Source: an uncultured Bacteroidales bacterium
Lineage (GTDB): Bacteria > Bacteroidota > Bacteroidia > Bacteroidales > Paludibacteraceae
Reading direction: 5' to 3'
Length of the DNA: 64,000 bases
NCBI GenBank assembly: GCA_902799555.1
Contig: CADCBB010000006.1
Coordinates: 1-64,000 of the forward strand
A program made the translations under genes and the position numbers. This document shows, piece by piece, positions 28,203 through 36,081 of the stretch. A model generated the notes under the pieces. The model searched no databases, had not been told where the DNA came from, and saw nothing but the letters and a program-made list of their open reading frames with translations. How positions within the stretch are numbered: the first letter of the stretch is position 1; every line of letters begins with the position of its first letter.

Positions 28203-28518
28203 CCGTCTAGGAGACGGTCATCGTGCACTTCGGTCACATTTTTGTGCCCGCTGCTAGGGTGGCTCGGGCATCATATGGCGGTTTAGCCCTCGCCGTCCGC
28301 TCTCCGCGATCGGACAAGTTCGCCCCTCGCGTCCGTCGCTTCGTCTATTTTTCCGAATATTATTCGGATATAGTCGAATGCGCCGCCCCGCCCGCGAGGC
28401 GCTCAATGCGGGTGTAGTCCATGCGGTTTGTAACGTTTGTTGTTTACGCGGGATATTATCCCGCATGTAGATCTCTCTTTTGTTTATTAGGTGTTCTGTT
28501 TTCGCCGGTATTCCGGCG
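28203..28518. repeat. Cluster of small perfect palindromes
   Basis: Within about 315 bp lie CCGTCT/AGACGG (28203-28217), TCCGAAT/ATTCGGA (28352-28368), GCGGGAT/ATCCCGC (28448-28464) and CGCCGG/CCGGCG (28503-28518). Three of the four have loops ATT or TATT. No supported gene is present. A second cluster of this kind is at 29594-29726. Confidence 0.6.
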
Positions 28519-28587
28519 CCTTTCCCTTCGTCATGTCCTCATTACGTCATATCGTCATGACGATTTTTCAAAAAAATCTCTCATTTA

Positions 28588-28619
28588 TTTGCATATATCA
28601 AAATTTCTTCGTACCTTTG
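28588..28619 (+). promoter_or_regulatory. Promoter of the DUF805 gene
   Basis: TTTG (28588-28591), a 20-bp gap and TACCTTTG (28612-28619). The start site would be near 28626, leaving a leader of less than 20 nt. Confidence 0.8.
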
Positions 28620-28642
28620 CATAGATTTTAGAGTTTGTAAAT

Positions 28643-29491
28643 ATGATGTCTTTTAGAGAAGCCATAACCATTTGCTTAAAACAAAAGTATGCAACTATTT
28701 CCGGTCGTGCTACCCGTGCAGAGTATTGGTGGTTCACGTTATTTGTGTACATTATTTTTGTGATCATATATGAAATAATGTTAATAATGGCTGCTTATAT
28801 TAAACAAGGAAGCGGCGCCCAAATATTAGGTGCATTACCTGTTGTTGGCTTGATGAGTATTGTTTGCGCATTGTTAATAGTGCCTTCGATATGTGTTACT
28901 GTGCGGCGGTTGCATGATATAGGTTATTCCGGTTGGTGGGTGTTGCTCAGTTTTGTACCAATAGCCCATTTTGTTGTATTGGTATTCACTCTTATGCCAT
29001 CTCAACCAACTGTTAATAAATACGATGACAATCCTGATGAGCAAACATCTGTCCTCTGTGAAAACGAAAAAAGTAGCGGATATATGAAAAAACAAATTTT
29101 TCAGGGATTATTATCCTTGTACAGCGGTTTTATTGGAGCCGTGTTGATTAATGGTATCTTATTTAGAACATTGCATTGGCCTGGTGGTACTTCTATGCTT
29201 TGCGTCATTGTGCCTTTTCTTGTTGCTTTATTGTGCCTATGTCTGGCGATATACGTCTTCATGCATGGAGCTTTAAATGCTTACGTAGAAAAGGGACTCT
29301 CTGTTGCTAAACATCTGCGTAATGTGGAGGGTACTGCTTTTATCTTCGTTGCCCTGGCTATTGTGGGATTTGTCTGCAGACATATGCACTGGCCTGGAAG
29401 TGGTCTGGTGGTGATGATTTCATGCTTTGCCTTGATGTGGCTTAGTCTTCTGTCTGGTATTTTGGCATGCATATTTCTGACTAAAAAATAA
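28643..29491 (+). CDS. DUF805 membrane protein with GldL-like C-terminal half
   Basis: The N-terminal half is a DUF805 domain: GRATRAEYWWF (residues 21-31), three membrane segments and VRRLHDIGYSGWW (87-99). The C-terminal half has about four more segments and two copies of an HWPG motif (178-181 and 249-252), as in the FKxxHWPG motif of GldL and other Bacteroidota membrane proteins. The fusion is intact. Function is unknown. AT-rich coding and isolation between palindrome clusters suggest acquisition. Confidence 0.75.
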   Translation: MMSFREAITICLKQKYATISGRATRAEYWWFTLFVYIIFVIIYEIMLIMAAYIKQGSGAQILGALPVVGLMSIVCALLIVPSICVTVRRLHDIGYSGWWVLLSFVPIAHFVVLVFTLMPSQPTVNKYDDNPDEQTSVLCENEKSSGYMKKQIFQGLLSLYSGFIGAVLINGILFRTLHWPGGTSMLCVIVPFLVALLCLCLAIYVFMHGALNAYVEKGLSVAKHLRNVEGTAFIFVALAIVGFVCRHMHWPGSGLVVMISCFALMWLSLLSGILACIFLTKK

Positions 29492-29516
29492 TAGTCCTTC
29501 TTTCCCCTATCTTCTA

Positions 29517-29550
29517 CGCCCGAGCTAACCCTCGGGCGTTTCTTTTTCTT
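29517..29550 (+). terminator. Rho-independent terminator of the DUF805 gene
   Basis: CGCCCGAG (29517-29524) pairs perfectly with CTCGGGCG (29531-29538), followed by a T-rich tract. Confidence 0.85.
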
Positions 29551-29593
29551 CTCATTTCATGGCAATCCGATTCCCTGCTTTTCACCTCGCGTT

Positions 29594-29643
29594 CGGCGTT
29601 TTTCTCCCGTATCCGTCCAATCTTGGCGGATAGAAAAACGCCG
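29594..29643. other. 50-nt near-perfect composite hairpin
   Basis: CGGCGTTTTTC (29594-29604) pairs with GAAAAACGCCG (29633-29643). Inside, TATCCG pairs with CGGATA and CCAA with TTGG. Only a 5-base bulge interrupts the fold. It is the strongest isolated hairpin in this gene-free stretch; its role is unknown. Confidence 0.6.
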
Positions 29644-29664
29644 CCCTGTTTATAGCGTCTATGT

Positions 29665-29726
29665 GCGCACATTCATGTGCGCTCGTTCCCATCCGCCGGT
29701 CCAGCTCGCGGGGCTAACTCCCCGCG
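29665..29726. repeat. Two further perfect palindromes
   Basis: GCGCACAT/ATGTGCGC (29665-29682) and CGCGGGG/CCCCGCG (29707-29726, loop CTAACT). With the composite hairpin they form a second palindrome cluster. Confidence 0.55.
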
Positions 29727-29744
29727 CTATACTATGCGTTCCTC

Positions 29745-29792
29745 TCCGCATGGCACCCACCTTCGTCTGTTTCCAGAAATTTCATTCTGGAC
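29745..29792. repeat. 48-bp dispersed repeat, copy A
   Basis: This stretch matches 56303-56350 at 43 of 48 positions without gaps. Both copies are intergenic and end with a CC(A/T)GAA...TTCTGG inverted pair. Confidence 0.75.
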
Positions 29793-29832
29793 ACCATCCC
29801 AACAATAATATCTTCATATTATAGTACGCGAT

Positions 29833-29886
29833 TAGTATGTAAATAGTAGGTGATTAGTAGGTTATTAGTAGGTGATTAGTAGGTTA
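29833..29886. repeat. 11-bp period array, TTAGTAGG type
   Basis: TAGTA recurs at 29833, 29844, 29855, 29866 and 29877, exactly every 11 bp, with units ending GTGA or GTTA alternately. Confidence 0.8.
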
Positions 29887-29987
29887 TAATTGGTAGCATC
29901 CACGAACAATCTTACAACGTCCTTACAAGATCAAAGTCCCGTTTTCCCTTTCCCTTATCGCATAAAAGCAAAAAAAATCCATAAAAA

Positions 29988-30019
29988 TTTGCATATATGC
30001 AATTTTTTTCGTACCTTTG
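29988..30019 (+). promoter_or_regulatory. Promoter of the TPR-protein gene
   Basis: TTTG (29988-29991) in the palindrome TTTGCATATATGCAA, a 20-bp gap and TACCTTTG (30012-30019). It probably drives the TPR gene, ribH, lysC and the genes that follow. Confidence 0.8.
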
Positions 30020-30084
30020 CACGCTTTTTCGTTAGTAATCCTAAAAGCACCCTTATTGTAAACAATAAAAACTAACAAAAGAAT

Positions 30085-30768
30085 ATGGCAAAAAAGAAAG
30101 AAGAGTTCGTTAAACAGGACGAACAATTGCAAGAAGTAAATGAGGCGCTGACCGGCGCCGGTAAATGGATCGAGGACAACGCGAACCTCATCAGCTGGAT
30201 CGTTTGTGGCATCGCTGTCGTTGTATGCGCGATCATCGCCATCAACAACTACGTCATCAAGCCGCACGCTCTTGAGGCAAGCAATGAGAATGCGAAAGCT
30301 GTCGTTTATTTCATGGCCGGTGACTTCGACAAGGCCCTCAACGGTGACGACGCTGAGTGTATCGGCTTCGAGGCAATCGCTGACGAGTACGGTTTCTATC
30401 AGCAAGGAAAACTCGCTGCCCTCTACGCAGGTATCTGCTATTTCGAGAAGGGCGAGTACGAAGAGGCTGCTAAGTACCTCAAGAAGTTCGATGCTGATGA
30501 CGTGAACATTGATCCGGCTGCTCACCAACTCCTCGGCGACGCTTATGTTGAGCTCGGTGAGTATGGCAAGGCTGCCAAGGCTTTCGAGGCTGCTGCTAAA
30601 TCGGGCAATGACATGATCGCGCCGATGAGCCTCAAGAAAGCTGGTATCGTTTACCTCCACGAGGATCAGAAGTCCAAAGCCCTCAAGGCTTTCAAAGCCA
30701 TCAAGGAGAACTATCCTTCTTCTGCAGAAGCTCAGGACATCGACAAATACATTGCAATAGCAGAATAA
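30085..30768 (+). CDS. Membrane-anchored TPR protein, 227 aa
   Basis: One membrane segment lies at about residues 35-54 with a short Lys/Glu-rich cytoplasmic N-terminus. The rest has TPR-like helix pairs, for example AALYAGICYFEKGEYEEAAKYL and QLLGDAYVELGEYGKAAKAF. The plan resembles YfgM-type envelope proteins that bind partner proteins. It is 34 bp before ribH, an arrangement that I recall from other Bacteroidales. Confidence 0.8.
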   Translation: MAKKKEEFVKQDEQLQEVNEALTGAGKWIEDNANLISWIVCGIAVVVCAIIAINNYVIKPHALEASNENAKAVVYFMAGDFDKALNGDDAECIGFEAIADEYGFYQQGKLAALYAGICYFEKGEYEEAAKYLKKFDADDVNIDPAAHQLLGDAYVELGEYGKAAKAFEAAAKSGNDMIAPMSLKKAGIVYLHEDQKSKALKAFKAIKENYPSSAEAQDIDKYIAIAE

Positions 30769-30770
30769 AT

Positions 30771-30802
30771 CGTACATCGTACATCTGTAAATCGTACATT
30801 GT
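30771..30802. repeat. Heptamer array, CGTACAT type, before ribH
   Basis: CGTACAT units fill the TPR-ribH spacer up to the ATG at 30803. The first 30 bases match the array in the rplM leader with about one difference. Confidence 0.8.
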
Positions 30803-31279
30803 ATGACTACTGATTTGTCGAAATATGATGTAAATCAACTGCCTAGCGCTGATGTTCTCGGACGTCAGCGCTATGCAATTGTGGTTGCAGACTGGAATAG
30901 TGAGATTACCTATGCCATGGCGAAAGGCGCGCTCGAGACCTTCATCAAACATGGTGTAGCGGAAGATAATATCGCTATCGTCCATGTCCCGGGTGCGGTC
31001 GAACTGACCTATGGCGCCGCGCGGATCATGAAAGAGGAGCGTGTGGACGCGGTCATCGTGATCGGCTGCGTCATCCAAGGTGATACCCCGCATTTCGATT
31101 ACGTCTGCCAGTCCGTCACCCAAGGCGTTGCTGCCCTCAATGCCCAAGGCAAAGTGCCCGTCATTTTCTCGGTGCTCACAGTCCTGAATAAGCAACAAGC
31201 ACTCGATCGTTGTGGCGGCAAACTTGGCAACAAAGGCATCGAAGGTGCCTACACCGCCATCCGCATGGCCAACCTATGA
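30803..31279 (+). CDS. ribH: 6,7-dimethyl-8-ribityllumazine synthase
   Basis: Penultimate step of riboflavin synthesis. The VADWNSEITYAMAKGALE segment (about residues 28-45), VPGAVELTYGA (58-68) and GCVIQGDTPHFDYVC with the catalytic His near residue 97 identify the family. Length 158 aa is typical. Its stop overlaps the lysC start (ATGA). Confidence 0.96.
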   Translation: MTTDLSKYDVNQLPSADVLGRQRYAIVVADWNSEITYAMAKGALETFIKHGVAEDNIAIVHVPGAVELTYGAARIMKEERVDAVIVIGCVIQGDTPHFDYVCQSVTQGVAALNAQGKVPVIFSVLTVLNKQQALDRCGGKLGNKGIEGAYTAIRMANL

Positions 31280-32511
31280 AAGTCTATAAGTTCGGTGGAG
31301 CCTCTGTCAAGAACGCTGAAGGCGTTCGAAACGTAGAGAAGATCGTGCGTCTTGCAGGCGCACAAGATCTCATGGTCGTTGTCTCGGCCATGGGCAAAAC
31401 CACCAATGCTTTGGAGCGTGTCGTTGAGTTCCTCGATGCCGGCAAGGAAGAGCAAGCCCTCACACAATGGATCGACATCGTCGATTTCCATGTGGCGATC
31501 ATGAAAGAACTCGGCCTTCATCCCGGTTCCGATATTCGTCTCCAGGGAGAAATCCCTTACGACCCGGCCAAATCGCTGGATGAGAACTACGACCAGATCG
31601 TCTCTCTGGGCGAGATCATGTCCACCCAAATCGTTGCGGTCTATCTGCTCAAGCAAGGCCTCTCGGTCGAGTGGTGGAATATGCCTAAGCTGCTCCGTAC
31701 CGACGACACATGGCGCGAAGCCAAAGTGGACGATGCTACCAGCGCCGAACTCATCCGTTCCGGCTGGAATAGGCCCCAACGCCCTGCTGTCGTGGTCACC
31801 CAAGGCTTCATTGGCGGTACCGCTGACGGACGTCGCACAACGCTCGGTCGGGAAGGCTCTGACTATACAGCCGCCCTCTTAGGCAACTACCTCGATGCCG
31901 AATCGGTCACGATTTGGAAAGATGTGCCGGGTATCCTCAATGCCGACCCGCGCCTCGAGCCGGACACCATCCTTATCCCGTCTCTACGCTATAAAGACGC
32001 AGTTGAACTCAGTTATTCCGGAGCGCAGATTATTCACCCGAAAACGATCCGCCCGCTTGAGAACAAGCACATTCCATTATTTGTAAAACCCTTCGGCGAA
32101 CCCAACGCCGCAGGTTCATGCATCTCGGAGGATGGAGTAGGGCCGATCGATATCCCGGTTTATATCTGGCGTAAGAACCAGATCCTCATTACCATGCGAG
32201 CTAAAGATTTCGCGTTTGTGCTCGAAGAGAGCCTGAGCGAGATCTTCGATATCATCCATCGTCATCGTCTCAAAGTATCGCTTATTCAGTCCTCAGCGGT
32301 TACCATCTCCGTCTGTGTGGATAATACCCGCTTTGTGCCGGAGGCGCTTGCTGAACTGCAACAACATTTCAATGTAACCTATAACGAAAACCTCTCGCTG
32401 CTCACGATCCGTGGTACCACACCCGAGATCCTCGAGCGTGCCAAAGCCGGCAAGACCATCATGTTGAGCCAGACTACACGCCGCACAGCGAGACTCGTAG
32501 TATCTGAATAA
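31276..32511 (+). CDS. lysC: Aspartate kinase
   Basis: First step of the aspartate pathway to lysine, threonine and methionine. KVYKFGGAS (residues 2-10), the middle GREGSDYTAALLG segment and a C-terminal ACT region (about 300-411) are visible. The ATG at 31276 overlaps the ribH stop and gives 411 aa; an upstream in-frame Met lies inside ribH and encodes unrelated residues. The two ACT parts imply feedback control by an amino acid. Confidence 0.93.
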   Translation: MKVYKFGGASVKNAEGVRNVEKIVRLAGAQDLMVVVSAMGKTTNALERVVEFLDAGKEEQALTQWIDIVDFHVAIMKELGLHPGSDIRLQGEIPYDPAKSLDENYDQIVSLGEIMSTQIVAVYLLKQGLSVEWWNMPKLLRTDDTWREAKVDDATSAELIRSGWNRPQRPAVVVTQGFIGGTADGRRTTLGREGSDYTAALLGNYLDAESVTIWKDVPGILNADPRLEPDTILIPSLRYKDAVELSYSGAQIIHPKTIRPLENKHIPLFVKPFGEPNAAGSCISEDGVGPIDIPVYIWRKNQILITMRAKDFAFVLEESLSEIFDIIHRHRLKVSLIQSSAVTISVCVDNTRFVPEALAELQQHFNVTYNENLSLLTIRGTTPEILERAKAGKTIMLSQTTRRTARLVVSE

Positions 32512-32524
32512 CACACGTTTAAAG

Positions 32525-33631
32525 ATGGAACATCTTAAACAATATTTTACCCTCGCTCATTGGAGCGAATTGTTCAAATCCTTCTGGGAGGCCTTGTTTA
32601 CCTGGAAATTCTGGAAAGAACTGGTCATGATGACGGTCGGTATGACCTTTGGTGCGATCGCCGTCTATTATTTCTTGATGCCCAGCCACCTCATCGTCGG
32701 CTCCATCTCCGGTCTCTCCATCGTGCTCAATACGCTTTTTGGCGGCACGACCGACACCTTCGTCTATTGGGTAACAGGCATCAACGCCTTCCTCTTGTTG
32801 ATGGCGTTCATCCTCATCGGCAATGAGTTCGGTGCCAAGACCGTTTACACAGCCCTCATCTTAGGTCCGCTTACCAAAATGTTGGATCGTATCTATCCGA
32901 ATTATCTCTTTACCCACCAAGCCATCAACGCACCGGATATCATGGCCCAACTGCAGGCAGGACAAACGGTCCTTGATCCTAACGGCAACCCCTATCTCTT
33001 GAGCCGAACAGGCGAAGTCATGGAGCGCGTACGCGATAGCGTGATGAGCGGTGGACTCGGCATGGGAGACGTTTGGTTCGATCTCATATGCTTTGTCCTT
33101 CTCCTCTCCGCTTGTCAAGCATTCCTCTTCCGAATCAACGCCTCTACCGGCGGACTCGATATCATCGGTAAGATCTTCAATAAATATCTCCATTTCGATA
33201 TCGGTACTTCCGTCGCGATCGGTGGTATCATGATCTGCTGTACCTCGTTCTTTATCAATGACTTCCGCATGGTTGTCATTGGTATCATCGGTACTTGGAT
33301 TAACGGCCTTGCCATCGATTACTTCACCGCCTCGCTTAATAAACGCAAACGTGTCTGCATCGTTTCCAATGAATCCGATCGTGTTCGCCAGTACATTGTA
33401 GAAACGCTCGTGCGCGGATGCTCTTTGTATAAGATTCAAGGCGGTTACAGCGGAGAAGAGCATATCGAAATCCAAACGCTTCTGACTCAAGATGAGTTCT
33501 CCTCTGTCATGGCGTTCATTCGCAATAATCATATCCAGGCCTTCATCACGGCAGGCAACTGCTCCGAAGTCTACGGCCTCTGGTTCAGACATAAAAAAAT
33601 ACACGGCAAGACCATTGTCGTCAACGAATAA
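32525..33631 (+). CDS. YitT-family membrane protein (DUF161 + DUF2179)
   Basis: About six hydrophobic segments carry the YitT features GGTDTFVYWVTGINAFLL and FRINASTGGLDIIGKIFN. The C-terminal 80 residues form a soluble DUF2179 domain. Compared with usual YitT (about 280-300 aa) it has an N-terminal extension and an insert near residues 135-170. Function of the family is not known with certainty. It sits between lysC and manA with short gaps. Confidence 0.85.
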   Translation: MEHLKQYFTLAHWSELFKSFWEALFTWKFWKELVMMTVGMTFGAIAVYYFLMPSHLIVGSISGLSIVLNTLFGGTTDTFVYWVTGINAFLLLMAFILIGNEFGAKTVYTALILGPLTKMLDRIYPNYLFTHQAINAPDIMAQLQAGQTVLDPNGNPYLLSRTGEVMERVRDSVMSGGLGMGDVWFDLICFVLLLSACQAFLFRINASTGGLDIIGKIFNKYLHFDIGTSVAIGGIMICCTSFFINDFRMVVIGIIGTWINGLAIDYFTASLNKRKRVCIVSNESDRVRQYIVETLVRGCSLYKIQGGYSGEEHIEIQTLLTQDEFSSVMAFIRNNHIQAFITAGNCSEVYGLWFRHKKIHGKTIVVNE

Positions 33632-33634
33632 GTT

Positions 33635-34633
33635 ATGTTATATCCTATTAAATTCAAGCCCCAACTCTTCCATAAACTCTGGGGCGGACATACAATCGAG
33701 AAATGGTACGACAATGTGCCTGCTGACTTTGAGAATGTCGGCGAGTCTTGGGTCATCTCCGATATCGACCGCTTCCCGACAGAAGTAGCCAACGGCCCCC
33801 ATGCCGGCGATACCCTCCAGGATCTGCTCGAAGTCTATATGGATGAACTCGTAGGAGGCAAAGTCTATGAGGTTTTCGGAAACCAATTTCCCGTTCTGAT
33901 GAAATTCATTGACTCCGAAGACGATCTCTCCATTCAGGTTCACCCGGGCGATGAATTTGCGCTTGAGCATGAAGAGTCTCTTGGCAAAACGGAAATGTGG
34001 TACGTATTACCTGCTAAAGGTAATTCCTCTATCTATCTCGGCTGGAAACAGCAGATGAACGCCTCTCTCATCCATGCTGCTATCGCGGATGGTACGCTTG
34101 CGGACTACTTGCGTGAATATAAGGTACACGAAGGAGACGTCGCTTTTATTCCTGCCGGTACAGTACACGCCATGCGGCGCGATACCATCGTTGCGGAGAT
34201 CCAAGAGAACTCGGACCTCACCTATCGGCTCTATGACTATAATCGGGTAGGTAATGACGGTAAAAAACGTCCGCTCAAGTTAGACAAAGCCCTGAAAGTC
34301 ATGGACTTTTCGCCCCAAAACGAAGCCTCCTGCTTGCCTACTACGCCGCGTATCGATGGTGTAGTCAACCTTAAGCAGACAAAGTACTTCACTACGAATC
34401 TCCTTTCACCGTCCAGACCCATCCAACGGGATTACGCTCCGCTTGATTCCTTTGTAGCATACATGTGCGTAGAAGGACAATGTGAAGTGACTGCCCTCGA
34501 TTGCGAAGATCCGGAAAATAAAACCGCCTCTCTGCGTTTGGGAGAAGCGGTACTCATTCCTGCGGTGCTGAATGATATCCTCATTTCGCCGCAAGGTCAT
34601 TGCAAACTCTTGGAGGTTTACGTCGAGATCTGA
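33635..34633 (+). CDS. manA: Mannose-6-phosphate isomerase, class I
   Basis: Zinc-dependent isomerase linking fructose-6-P and mannose-6-P, a source of GDP-mannose and related sugars. FKPQLFHKLWGG (N-terminus), the zinc-site motif IQVHPGDEFA (about residues 107-116) and GDVAFIPAGTVHA (167-179) are clear. Length 332 aa is usual for the small Bacteroidales form. The last 16 bp overlap rsmD on the other strand. Confidence 0.93.
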   Translation: MLYPIKFKPQLFHKLWGGHTIEKWYDNVPADFENVGESWVISDIDRFPTEVANGPHAGDTLQDLLEVYMDELVGGKVYEVFGNQFPVLMKFIDSEDDLSIQVHPGDEFALEHEESLGKTEMWYVLPAKGNSSIYLGWKQQMNASLIHAAIADGTLADYLREYKVHEGDVAFIPAGTVHAMRRDTIVAEIQENSDLTYRLYDYNRVGNDGKKRPLKLDKALKVMDFSPQNEASCLPTTPRIDGVVNLKQTKYFTTNLLSPSRPIQRDYAPLDSFVAYMCVEGQCEVTALDCEDPENKTASLRLGEAVLIPAVLNDILISPQGHCKLLEVYVEI

Positions 34634-35184
34634 AAGAACGAGAAGTGAACACTTCCGTACGTCCTCGTTTCTACATGTCTTGGGTGGCTTGTGAAATCGG
34701 TATCTTTACCGTGCTCGATAACAAGCCATCCGTCTTCTTTTAAAATAGAATCTGAATGCTGACTTCTGACATCTGAATTCTTTAAAATAACATCCGGCAG
34801 AGTAGGTAACTCCTCCAAGGCATAAGGCGGATCGGCAAAAATCAAATCGTACTTCGTCCTGCATGCACTCAAGAACTTGAATACATCGCCGCGGATCACA
34901 CTCAAGTTTTTGATCCCTAATTGCCTGCAGCAACTGATAATCCAGTTCTGCTGCACATGCGCGATCTCCACTGCCGTCACCTCCCGTGCTCCTCTACTCA
35001 CGCACTCAATACCAATTCCACCTGTACCGGCAAACAGATCCAATACATCAATCCCTTCAAAATCTAATCGGTTGTTCAGCAGATTGAATAGACTCTCTTT
35101 CGCGAAGTCCGTCGTGGGCCTCGCGGTGATATTTTTAGGGGGCGACAATCGCCGCCCCCCATATATGCCACTAATAATTCTCAT
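34618..35184 (-). CDS. rsmD: 16S rRNA (guanine966-N2)-methyltransferase
   Basis: SAM enzyme that modifies G966 in 16S rRNA. RIISGIYGGRRL at the N-terminus, the SAM motif DLFAGTGGIGIE and the catalytic DPPYA are diagnostic. Near residues 137-147 an unusual Ser/Asp-rich segment (SDVRSQHSDS) replaces a shorter loop and is encoded by the CTGANNN array at 34752-34779. The gene follows the 252-aa protein by 30 bp. Confidence 0.93.
   Translation of the reverse strand: MRIISGIYGGRRLSPPKNITARPTTDFAKESLFNLLNNRLDFEGIDVLDLFAGTGGIGIECVSRGAREVTAVEIAHVQQNWIISCCRQLGIKNLSVIRGDVFKFLSACRTKYDLIFADPPYALEELPTLPDVILKNSDVRSQHSDSILKEDGWLVIEHGKDTDFTSHPRHVETRTYGSVHFSFFQIST
34752..34779. repeat. CTGANNN heptamer array inside rsmD
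   Basis: CTGA occurs at 34752, 34759, 34766 and 34773, exactly every 7 bp. The same word with the same period lies before recR, mce and the XRE gene. Confidence 0.8.
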
Positions 35185-35214
35185 AACCCGTAGTCGCGCG
35201 AGTATTAGTGCAAG

Positions 35215-35973
35215 CTACTCCCAGTTACCTGCGTTGTTGTTCGGAGCATATACATCACCGACCTTCAGACCTGCGTAGTGATCTAATTTCTCCTCGCGGT
35301 CAATCAGGTTAACCAACTCTTGCTTGTTCAGATCGCCCAGATAGGTCTCAAACGAAGCACGCGCCTCAAACAACGGAACACGGATGCCTTGACTTGTCTT
35401 GTAGTCGTTATTTACTTCCATCTCAAAGCGTTTACCCTCGCTAAACGGAATAACTACCATCTCGTCAATATTGTTCTCGTCATAAGCACCTTTGTACAAA
35501 GATTGCAGCATGTTCGACTCAATCGTATCACGACGGAAACCTGCCAAACCGTTGTTAATCACGTCTTTGTCATTCTCCCAGATATAAGCATAGAGCGCAT
35601 CTGCCGACTCAAACTGATTCTTTTTCAATGCTTTCTTCTTTGCCTCATTCAGAATCTTAACAGCCTTGTTCTCGGTCAAACCGGCCTCTAACTGCTTGTC
35701 CGTCAGACTTCCTTCCTTCATTACCTCTTTCTTCGGAGCGGTTTTCAAGAAGATCAGCAGTGAATCCAAATTAGCGGTAAACACACCATTCTGGTGGTGA
35801 TACTCTACCTCAGCGGTACGCAAATCTACCAGATGTTTGATAACTACTACTTCGCGCTCTGCACGCGTGTTCTCAAACTTAATAGGAGTGGTTACACTCG
35901 TTACGCAGAAATAGCACATTACTACGGCAGCAATGCCTAAAGCGCAAATGACAATGTTTCTTGTTGTTTTCAT
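35215..35973 (-). CDS. Hypothetical membrane-anchored protein, 252 aa
   Basis: No function recognised. One membrane segment (residues 8-27) is followed by a charged, mostly helical extracytoplasmic region with a Lys-rich helix near residues 108-120. The short N-terminal hydrophobic helix and following long helix recall pseudopilins, but no prepilin peptidase site is seen. It diverges from the Rel-like gene at an interlocked promoter pair and precedes rsmD. Confidence 0.65.
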   Translation of the reverse strand: MKTTRNIVICALGIAAVVMCYFCVTSVTTPIKFENTRAEREVVVIKHLVDLRTAEVEYHHQNGVFTANLDSLLIFLKTAPKKEVMKEGSLTDKQLEAGLTENKAVKILNEAKKKALKKNQFESADALYAYIWENDKDVINNGLAGFRRDTIESNMLQSLYKGAYDENNIDEMVVIPFSEGKRFEMEVNNDYKTSQGIRVPLFEARASFETYLGDLNKQELVNLIDREEKLDHYAGLKVGDVYAPNNNAGNWE

Positions 35974-36010
35974 TATAGGTTAAATTTTTAATATTTTCAC
36001 AAAATCGCTG

Positions 36011-36058
36011 CAAAATTACTAAAAAATTTTGATATGTGCAAAAAAAATCGTAAATTTG
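36011..36058. promoter_or_regulatory. Interlocked divergent promoter pair, 48 bp
   Basis: Leftward: CAAAATTA (36011-36018) with CAAA at 36039-36042. Rightward: TTTG at 36028-36031 with TAAATTTG at 36051-36058. It has the same outside-to-outside length as the pairs at 24887 and 45510. It serves the 252-aa protein with rsmD and the Rel-like gene. Confidence 0.8.
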
Positions 36059-36081
36059 CAGCGTTTTTTGAAAAATAAGGT

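Noticed and set aside
28254-28624. Several short frames in the palindrome cluster
   Set aside because: Biased Arg/Pro composition on both strands, no start context, and repeated palindromes explain the open frames.
31210-31275. Longer N-terminus for aspartate kinase
   Set aside because: It overlaps ribH coding in another frame with an Arg/His-rich sequence; the ATG at 31276 starts exactly at the conserved KVYKFGG motif.
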